DNA of 6,041 nucleotides, taken from Pseudothermotoga sp. Its GTDB lineage: Bacteria > Thermotogota > Thermotogae > Thermotogales > DSM-5069. The DNA is taken from assembly GCA_028276125.1 (NCBI GenBank), contig JAPYWY010000109.1, forward strand, positions 1 through 6,041, written 5' to 3'. The position numbers and the translations under genes are program-made. The notes under the pieces were generated by a model, which was not told the origin of the DNA, ran no database searches, and was given only the letters and a program-made list of their open reading frames with translations. Positions 1 to 4,910 of this stretch are shown in pieces; position 1 is the stretch's first letter, and every line of letters starts with the position of its first letter.

Positions 1-137
1 TATCTAAAGCTTGGTTCCGATTGAAGGAGACAAGCAAACCGACCCTTGAGAACACAGAAAGATATGGGAAGGTTTACGCGAGATTCAAGAAACTGTACCA
101 TGTTTTGAGAGAAATGTTCAGGGAGGGACAGGCCTGA
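1..137 (+). CDS. FGGY-family carbohydrate kinase, C-terminal fragment (XylB-like)
   Basis: Only the last 44 codons are visible, read from base 3 (SKAWF...) to the TGA at 135-137; bases 1-2 finish an incomplete codon. The tail contains ERYGKVYARFKKLYHVLREMF. This matches the closing helix of FGGY sugar kinases, where a pattern of the form RY-x-x-Y-x-x-F-x-x-LY-x-x-L ends proteins such as xylulokinase; E. coli XylB ends in a similar RY...FRRLYQQL segment. FGGY kinases phosphorylate pentoses, polyols or related sugars in the cytoplasm with ATP. The catalytic domains lie outside the window, so the substrate cannot be named. The stop abuts or overlaps the next gene, which suggests co-transcription. 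The family call is from C-terminal pattern only and is moderately sure; that this is the end of a real coding gene is more certain. Confidence 0.55.
   Translation, partial: SKAWFRLKETSKPTLENTERYGKVYARFKKLYHVLREMFREGQA
120..128 (+). promoter_or_regulatory. Ribosome binding site inside the kinase 3' end
   Basis: AGGGAGGGA is a strong Shine-Dalgarno-like run. It sits 5 bases before a CTG at 134-136 but 17 bases before the TTG at 146-148. Spacing therefore favours CTG as the start of the small membrane protein; TTG is the first conventional start codon. No other purine-rich site lies near the TTG. Confidence 0.5.
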
Positions 138-556
138 ACGGCGCATTGGCCTACATTTTCCTGTTGATCAACGTCTTGTTGTCTTTCCAGATGCTTTTCG
201 AAGCGCACAAGTTTTTCTACAGCGTGGCCGCCCTGGATGGAATGAAGATCGAGACAATGAACCTGTGGGGCAAGTTTTTCATCGTTGTCTTCGCGCTGTT
301 GATCATCGCGATGATTGCGTATTTTGAAAACCGTTACAGAAACAGGGCCAAAGAAGGAATGAAGAAACTTCTTGATCGCTTCTTCATTTTCACAGGGCTT
401 CAACTCTTGCTGATCACATTCTTCCAGACTCCTTTCTTCCTAGCGCTGGGCTACAGGCTAGGTTGGTTGGAGTGCGCGAGGTACTTTGTCAAACCTGCGC
501 TCGGTATCCTGCTTGTGCTTTTCTCGCTGAGACTTCGTTCAAAACACGATCATTGA
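134..556 (+). CDS. Small four-helix membrane protein, function unknown
   Basis: I do not recognise this protein. The conventional reading begins at TTG 146 (136 aa). I extend it to CTG 134 (140 aa) because the only good Shine-Dalgarno is correctly spaced for that codon, and CTGA would then overlap the kinase stop. Counting from the TTG start, hydrophobic segments lie at about residues 2-20, 42-60, 79-103 and 114-129, giving about four membrane helices. A basic stretch (ENRYRNRAKEGMKKLLDR, 61-78) between helices 2 and 3 and a basic C-terminus (RLRSKHDH) suggest both are cytoplasmic, with both termini inside. There are no catalytic motifs; the single Cys (110) precedes helix 4. It is tightly linked to the sugar-kinase gene upstream, so it probably shares that transcript rather than the transporter operon, which has its own promoter. 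The frame is open, of even composition and ends in a clean TGA, so it is probably real. Confidence 0.65.
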   Translation: MNGALAYIFLLINVLLSFQMLFEAHKFFYSVAALDGMKIETMNLWGKFFIVVFALLIIAMIAYFENRYRNRAKEGMKKLLDRFFIFTGLQLLLITFFQTPFFLALGYRLGWLECARYFVKPALGILLVLFSLRLRSKHDH

Positions 557-691
557 ACGTACTGCATGTCGATGAGCGAGCAAGAACGTGAAAGAAGGTA
601 GAACAAGAAGCCAGAATGAAAGATGCTGAAAAAGAAGTGTGAAAACCGAGAACCATTTTACTTAATCCAGGGATATCACCCAACGCTGCTA

Positions 692-718
692 TTGACATGA
701 ATGTGACGGTTATGTCAA
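692..718. promoter_or_regulatory. Inverted repeat overlapping the promoter, candidate operator
   Basis: TTGACAT (692-698) and ATGTCAA (712-718) are exact reverse complements separated by 13 bases; the half-site centres are 20 bases apart, about two helical turns. The left arm contains the -35 hexamer and the right arm reaches into the -10, so a bound dimer would block RNA polymerase. A further TGAC (704-707) lies between the arms and a further GTCA follows at 729-732. The regulator is unknown and not encoded in the window. Confidence 0.45.
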
Positions 719-721
719 AAT
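692..721 (+). promoter_or_regulatory. Candidate sigma-70 type promoter of the transporter operon
   Basis: TTGACA at 692-697 is a perfect -35 hexamer. The best -10 at acceptable spacing is CAAAAT (716-721, 18-base spacer, 4 of 6 matches), so the -10 is weak. AATAAT at 719-724 matches better, but its spacer of 21 is too long. Transcription would begin near 728, leaving a leader of roughly 30 bases before the GTG at 758. A perfect -35 with a poor -10 under an inverted repeat would suit a regulated promoter. Confidence 0.45.
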
Positions 722-745
722 AATTGCGGTCAGTAAAGAAAAAAC

Positions 746-751
746 GGGGGT
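746..751 (+). promoter_or_regulatory. Ribosome binding site of the first permease gene
   Basis: GGGGGT ends 6 bases before the GTG at 758. It fixes that GTG as the start; the frame is closed just upstream by a TAA at 734-736, with no other start codon between. The same GGGGGTA core recurs before the second ATPase and the binding-protein gene. Confidence 0.7.
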
Positions 752-757
752 AGTTTC

Positions 758-1741
758 GTGCTCACTTACCTGTTAAGAAGGCTTTTGTTCGCAATACCAC
801 TTCTCTTTCTCATAGCGGTCGTCTCGTTCATCATCATAGAACTCCCACCGGGAGATTACTTGACAGTGTACGTGATGAACCTCAAGCAAAGCGGTGAGGC
901 CATAGATGAAGCAGCTCTGCAGGTTCTCAGAACGCGCTACGGCCTCGACAAACCTCTCTTGTTGAGATTCTTCATTTGGTTCAGAGGAGTTCTTAAGGGT
1001 GACTTCGGTTATTCCTTCATGTGGGAAAAACCGGTCAGTCAGCTCATTGGACCGCGCCTTTGGTACACGGTACTCATCTCGGTGCTGGCAACCGCTTTCG
1101 CTTGGGTCTTTGGTTTTCTCATCGGTGTCTACTCGGGCATTCATCAGTACTCGATAGGCGATTATGCATTCACCGTTCTCGGTTACATAGGCCTTGCGAC
1201 TCCGAACTTTCTGCTCGCGTTGATACTCCTCTGGGCAGTGTACGTGACTTTCGGTGTGAGCTTAGGCGGATTGTTCTCGCCAGAGTACGCGAATGCTCCG
1301 TGGAGCTGGGCAAAGTTCGTTGATCTCTTGAAGCACATCTGGTTACCGGTGATCGTCATAGGTACGGGCAGCATGGCTGGCCTGATAAGGATTCTGCGTG
1401 CGAACTTGCTGGACGAGATCGAAAAGCCTTACGTGATTGCGGCAAAGGCAAGGGGCCTCCCCAGCAAGGAACTGTATTGGAAATACCCACTGCGAGTGGC
1501 GGTGATACCGTTCGCGAGTACTGCGGGATGGGTTCTGCCCGAGATAGTTTCTGGCGCGGTTGTGACCGGGATCGTTTTGAACCTTCCGACAGTGGGTGTG
1601 ATACTGGTTGATGCTCTTAAATCGCAGGACATGTATCTGGCGGGGAGCCTGGTCATGTTCTTGAGCATATTTACGATCATTGGAACGGTGATTTCCGACA
1701 TCCTCCTCGCATGGTTGGATCCGAGAATACGTTTCGAGTGA
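758..1741 (+). CDS. dppB: ABC transporter permease, DppB/OppB family
   Basis: This is one of the two membrane subunits that form the translocation path of an Opp/Dpp-type importer. The 327-residue length is normal for the family. The N-terminus (LLRRLLFAIPLLFLIAVVSF, residues 5-24) is the typical first helix, followed by an external segment with the family-typical YGLDKPLLLRF (61-71) and GDFGYSF (81-87). The BPD_transp_1 helices follow at roughly 100-125, 136-166, 194-215, 250-275 and 295-320. The EAA coupling loop, YVIAAKARGLPSKEL (225-239), contacts an ATPase. The protein ends in LAWLDPRIRFE, the usual DppB ending. The start is GTG with a well-placed GGGGGT. It is first in the operon, with 10 bases to the next gene, whose ribosome site overlaps this stop codon. 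The family is near certain; the substrate (oligosaccharide or peptide) cannot be read from this subunit. The symbol denotes the family only. Confidence 0.95.
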   Translation: MLTYLLRRLLFAIPLLFLIAVVSFIIIELPPGDYLTVYVMNLKQSGEAIDEAALQVLRTRYGLDKPLLLRFFIWFRGVLKGDFGYSFMWEKPVSQLIGPRLWYTVLISVLATAFAWVFGFLIGVYSGIHQYSIGDYAFTVLGYIGLATPNFLLALILLWAVYVTFGVSLGGLFSPEYANAPWSWAKFVDLLKHIWLPVIVIGTGSMAGLIRILRANLLDEIEKPYVIAAKARGLPSKELYWKYPLRVAVIPFASTAGWVLPEIVSGAVVTGIVLNLPTVGVILVDALKSQDMYLAGSLVMFLSIFTIIGTVISDILLAWLDPRIRFE

Positions 1742-1751
1742 GGTAGACCGG

Positions 1752-2867
1752 ATGGCGATCAACGAGCGTGTGACCAAGAGAACCAAGGTTGAAGAAATTT
1801 ATTTAGCGTCAGAATGGAAATTAATGTGGTGGCGGTTCAAGAAGAACAAGCTCGCGATCGTCGGACTCGTGGTGTTGTTCGTTTTGTACGTCCTTGGTAT
1901 CTTCTGTGAATTCTTCGCACCGTACAATCCGGAGAAAATCTACTCAGCTTACGTTTACGCTCCCCCACAGAAGGTACATTTCTTCAAGGATGGCAAGCTC
2001 ACCAGGCCGTTCGTTTATGGTTTCAAGATCGAACGCGATCCACAGACTCTCAGAAGGATTTACAAAGAAGATCCGAGCAAAGTTTATCCGATCAAGTTCT
2101 TCGTGAGAGGAGACGAGTACAAGTTCTGGGGGATGTGGAAGACGAACCTGCACTTCTTCGGAGTGGAACGAGGCACGATGTTCTTGCTTGGCACGGATCG
2201 AATGGGCCGTGATGTTCTGTCGCGTGTGCTTTACGGAGCGAGGATATCGACCACGATCGGTTTGGTTGGAGTCTTTCTGAGCATGATGCTGGGTATCCTG
2301 ATAGGTGGTGTTTCGGGATATTACGGTGGCTGGGTGGACAACTTCGTGCAGCGGTCGATAGAGTTCATCAGGAGTATTCCAACTATCCCGTTGTGGATGG
2401 CACTCGCAGCAGCGTTGCCGAGGTATTGGTCACAGGTGAAGGTCTATTTTGGCATCACCGTGATCCTTTCTCTGGTGGGCTGGACTGGTTTGGCGCGTGT
2501 CGTACGAAGCAAATTTCTGGCGCTCAAAGAGGAAGACTACGTTGTTGCTGCGAGACTTGCTGGTGCAAGCGAATTCAGGGTCATCTTCAAGCACATGTTG
2601 CCAGCCCTGACGAGTCACCTGATAGCATCCGTGACACTCGCGATACCGGGCATGATCCTTGGTGAGACTGGACTGAGTTTTCTGGGTTTGGGACTCAGAT
2701 CTCCTGCGATAAGCTGGGGAGTTTTACTGCAAGAGGCGCAGAACATAAGAACTGTCGCATTGTATCCTTGGCTCCTTTCGCCTGCATTCTTTGTAATCGT
2801 GACAGTTTTGTGCTTCAGCTTTGTTGGTGATGGTTTAAGAGATGCGGCAGATCCCTACAAGACATGA
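1752..2867 (+). CDS. dppC: ABC transporter permease, DppC/OppC family, with long external loop
   Basis: This is the second membrane subunit, partner of the DppB-like protein. A cytoplasmic N-terminus with the typical WRFKKNKLAIVG segment (27-38) leads into helix 1 (about 35-55). A long external stretch follows (about 57-145) with YNPEKIYSAYVYAPP, a DGKLTRPFVYGFK segment and YPIKFFVRGDEYKFWG. It then reaches LLGTDRMGRDVLSRVLYGARIS (145-166), the signature just before the transport domain. The EAA loop is DYVVAARLAGASEFRVIFKHMLP (262-284), and the C-terminus FVGDGLRDAADPYKT is standard. At 371 residues it is longer than the roughly 300 of E. coli DppC, and the excess lies in the external loop; such a loop is, to my knowledge, common in this subfamily in thermophiles. 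The ATG follows GAGGT at 1740-1744, which overlaps the upstream TGA, so translation is probably coupled. Family call near certain. Confidence 0.95.
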   Translation: MAINERVTKRTKVEEIYLASEWKLMWWRFKKNKLAIVGLVVLFVLYVLGIFCEFFAPYNPEKIYSAYVYAPPQKVHFFKDGKLTRPFVYGFKIERDPQTLRRIYKEDPSKVYPIKFFVRGDEYKFWGMWKTNLHFFGVERGTMFLLGTDRMGRDVLSRVLYGARISTTIGLVGVFLSMMLGILIGGVSGYYGGWVDNFVQRSIEFIRSIPTIPLWMALAAALPRYWSQVKVYFGITVILSLVGWTGLARVVRSKFLALKEEDYVVAARLAGASEFRVIFKHMLPALTSHLIASVTLAIPGMILGETGLSFLGLGLRSPAISWGVLLQEAQNIRTVALYPWLLSPAFFVIVTVLCFSFVGDGLRDAADPYKT

Positions 2868-2877
2868 GGGGAGGAGC

Positions 2878-3867
2878 ATGAGGAAGGTTCTGGAAGTTAG
2901 GAACTTACGAACTCACTTTGAGCTTGTTGAAGGAACTGTTAGAGCCGTCGACGGGGTCAGCTTTCAGTTGAACGAGGGTGAGGTGCTGGGCATCGTCGGT
3001 GAATCAGGCTGCGGAAAGAGCGTGACGGCGCAGTCTATCATGAGAATACTCCCAAAGTCGGCCAGGATCGTGGATGGGGAGATCTTGTTTTGGAACCAGC
3101 AAGATGTGGTGGATTTGACAAAGCTGGATTCTGAAGGCGAGCAGATGAGAAACATTCGAGGAAAAGACATCGCGATGATCTTTCAGGAACCGGCCGCGTG
3201 TTTTGCCCCAGTTTACACCGTGGGTGAACAGATGATCGAGGCCATCCTCTTGCACGAAGACATGTCGAAGCAGGAAGCGAGAAGACTGGCACTCAAAATG
3301 CTCGAAAAGGTCAAGATACCCAATCCAGAGAGCGTTCTGGACCGATACTCGTTTCAGCTCTCGGGAGGAATGTTACAAAGATGTATGATTGCGATGGCTC
3401 TGTCCTTGAATCCGAAAGTCTTGATAGCTGACGAACCAACGACAGCACTTGATGTGACGATTCAGGCACAGATAATCTATCTGGTGAATCAACTCCAAAA
3501 GGAGTACAGTTCTGCGATCATGTGGATCACGCATGATATGGGCGTGATTGCGCAGATATCTGACAGGGTTGCCGTGATGTACCTGGGACAAATCGTTGAG
3601 ACGGCACCGGTCAAGGATCTTTTTCGAAACCCACTGCATCCTTACACGAGGGCGTTGTTGAGATCCATACCAAGGTTGGCCCGAAGGAAGAAGAAGCTTG
3701 AAGCGATAAAAGGTGTCGTACCCGATCCTTATAACTTACCCATCGGTTGCCGGTACCACAACAGATGTGACAGCTTCATCCAAGGTCTTTGTGATGAGCG
3801 AGAACCGACGGAAGTCGAAGTCGATGTAGCCCACAGAGTGAAGTGCTTCCTTTATGGGGGTAGATGA
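2878..3867 (+). CDS. dppD: ABC transporter ATPase, DppD/OppD family
   Basis: This cytoplasmic ATPase is half of the heterodimer that powers the importer. In 329 residues it shows Walker A GESGCGKS (41-48), Q-loop Gln103 (IFQEP), signature LSGGMLQR (161-168), Walker B VLIADEP (181-187), D-loop ALD (190-192) and switch His219 (ITHD). The oligo_HPY C-terminal domain begins near NPLHPYTRALL (251-261). It carries four cysteines, C291, C297, C305 and C323, spaced C-x5-C-x7-C-x17-C, an arrangement that binds a [4Fe-4S] cluster in some DppD/OppD structures. The Q-loop is followed by AACFAP where the partner ATPase has YTSLNP. I chose ATG 2878 over the in-frame ATG 2842. The later one has a strong GGGGAGGAG site just upstream and begins with the usual KVLEVRNL, whereas the earlier one would overlap the permease by 26 bases. 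All catalytic residues are present. Confidence 0.95.
   Translation: MRKVLEVRNLRTHFELVEGTVRAVDGVSFQLNEGEVLGIVGESGCGKSVTAQSIMRILPKSARIVDGEILFWNQQDVVDLTKLDSEGEQMRNIRGKDIAMIFQEPAACFAPVYTVGEQMIEAILLHEDMSKQEARRLALKMLEKVKIPNPESVLDRYSFQLSGGMLQRCMIAMALSLNPKVLIADEPTTALDVTIQAQIIYLVNQLQKEYSSAIMWITHDMGVIAQISDRVAVMYLGQIVETAPVKDLFRNPLHPYTRALLRSIPRLARRKKKLEAIKGVVPDPYNLPIGCRYHNRCDSFIQGLCDEREPTEVEVDVAHRVKCFLYGGR
3856..3862 (+). promoter_or_regulatory. Ribosome binding site deciding the start of the second ATPase
   Basis: GGGGGTA ends about 6 bases before TTG 3869 and overlaps the alternative ATG at 3854. No purine-rich site precedes that ATG, where the bases are pyrimidine-rich (CTTCCTTT). The same core stands at the same distance before the permease GTG at 758 and the binding-protein ATG at 4911, so TTG is the better start. 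Confidence 0.6.
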
Positions 3868-3868
3868 T

Positions 3869-4894
3869 TTGGCCACTGGGCACAAGTTGCTCGAAGTGAG
3901 AAACTTGAAGAAGTATTTTCCTATCGAAAAGGGGTTCTTCAAGAGGGTCGTAGCGTATGTGAAGGCAGTGGATGGCATAAGTTTCGATTTATTTGAAGGC
4001 GAGACCCTCGCCCTCGTTGGAGAGTCCGGTTGCGGTAAGACGACGACCGCACGCTGCATACTTCGAGCGATCGATCCGACTGAGGGTCAGATACTACTCA
4101 ACATCGATGGAAGAATGGTGGACGTGGCAAAACTAAGTAGGAAGGAACTCAAGCCGCTCAGGAGGTATATGCAGCTGATCTTTCAAAATCCGTACACATC
4201 TTTGAACCCACGTTTGAAGGTGAAAGAAATCGTTGGAGAACCACTGTTCGTCAACAAGATCGCCAAGGGTAAGGAACTGGAAGAGAAGGTCGCCGAACTC
4301 CTGGAAGCTGTTGGTTTGAGGCCGGAGTACATGGTCAGATATCCTCACGCGTTCAGCGGTGGTCAAAGACAACGGATCGTCATAGCAAGAGCTCTGGCCC
4401 TGAGGCCGAGGTTGGTCATATGCGATGAGCCCGTTGCTGCCTTGGATGTGTCGATACGCGCGCAGATTTTGAACCTGCTCATGGAACTGCAGGAGAAGTT
4501 CAAGCTGACCTACATCTTCATCTCGCACGATTTGAGCGTGGTTCAACACGTGAGCGACAGGGTAGCTGTGATGTACCTCGGAAGGATTGTCGAGCTCGCG
4601 TCGACTGAGGAGCTCTTCGACTCGCCGAAGCATCCTTACACCGAATCCTTGCTTTTGTCGGTTCCCAAACCAGACCCGGAAGCGGTCGAAGAGTTCAGGC
4701 CCATAGAGGGTGAAGTTCCGAGCCCGGTCAATCCGCCGTCTGGTTGCCATTTCCATCCGAGGTGTCAGTACGCGGAAGAAGTCTGCAGGACAACGGTGCC
4801 TGAGTTTCGAGACGTGGGTTTACTCGAGAATCCGCACTACGTTGCTTGTCACTTTGCGGAAAGACTTTCGCTGAAAGGCGTGAGGCAACTTTAA
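3869..4894 (+). CDS. dppF: ABC transporter ATPase, DppF/OppF family
   Basis: This is the second cytoplasmic ATPase, pairing with the DppD-like protein. From the TTG start it has 341 residues: Walker A GESGCGKT (51-58), Q-loop Gln106 in FQNPYTSLNP, signature FSGGQRQR (162-169), Walker B RLVICDEP (181-188), D-loop ALD (191-193) and switch His220 (FISHD). The N-terminal KKYFPIEKGFFKR and VKAVDGISFDL segments are typical of OppF/DppF. The C-terminal oligo_HPY domain (SPKHPYTESLL, 252-262) includes cysteines C293, C299, C306 and C327, spaced C-x5-C-x6-C-x20-C, possibly an Fe-S site as in the partner. The TTG start leaves a 1-base gap after the upstream TGA. The alternative ATG 3854 would add five residues (MGVDD) and overlap the neighbour by 14 bases, but it lacks a ribosome site. 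All catalytic motifs are intact. Family near certain; exact start fairly sure. Confidence 0.94.
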   Translation: MATGHKLLEVRNLKKYFPIEKGFFKRVVAYVKAVDGISFDLFEGETLALVGESGCGKTTTARCILRAIDPTEGQILLNIDGRMVDVAKLSRKELKPLRRYMQLIFQNPYTSLNPRLKVKEIVGEPLFVNKIAKGKELEEKVAELLEAVGLRPEYMVRYPHAFSGGQRQRIVIARALALRPRLVICDEPVAALDVSIRAQILNLLMELQEKFKLTYIFISHDLSVVQHVSDRVAVMYLGRIVELASTEELFDSPKHPYTESLLLSVPKPDPEAVEEFRPIEGEVPSPVNPPSGCHFHPRCQYAEEVCRTTVPEFRDVGLLENPHYVACHFAERLSLKGVRQL

Positions 4895-4910
4895 GAAGGG
4901 GGGTATCTAC

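Larger units (their letters stand above)
557..757. other. Intergenic region upstream of the transporter operon
   Basis: This 201-base gap holds no convincing gene; the longest + strand frames are about a dozen codons. An ORF of 69 codons on the - strand covers part of it, but it runs into the membrane protein in antisense and looks like a shadow. Bases 574-650 are about 79 percent purine on the + strand. I see no hairpin followed by a T-run that would act as an intrinsic terminator for the preceding gene. The distal third holds the candidate promoter and inverted repeat. Confidence 0.7.

Noticed and set aside
668..680. GGGATATCACCC as a terminator or operator
   Set aside because: The symmetry is short and interrupted, and no T-run follows; it is probably chance.
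489..698. Short - strand frame (69 codons) covering part of the intergenic region
   Set aside because: It begins at the promoter, has no ribosome site that I can see, and runs antisense into the membrane-protein gene. The Ser- and Phe-rich product comes from the purine-rich + strand.
2842..2877. In-frame ATG at 2842 as the start of the first ATPase
   Set aside because: It would overlap the permease by 26 bases and add a non-family leader (MRQIPTRHEGRS). The ATG at 2878 has a strong ribosome site and gives the normal N-terminus.
4133..4756. Open frame of 207 codons on the - strand within the second ATPase gene
   Set aside because: The + strand here encodes intact Walker A to switch-loop motifs, so the reverse frame is a by-product of codon bias.
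4865..4877. CTTTC-GCT-GAAAG hairpin near the end of the second ATPase gene as a regulator or terminator
   Set aside because: The stem is only 5 bp and AT-rich, no T-run follows, and it is within coding sequence. It is too weak to matter, particularly in a thermophile.
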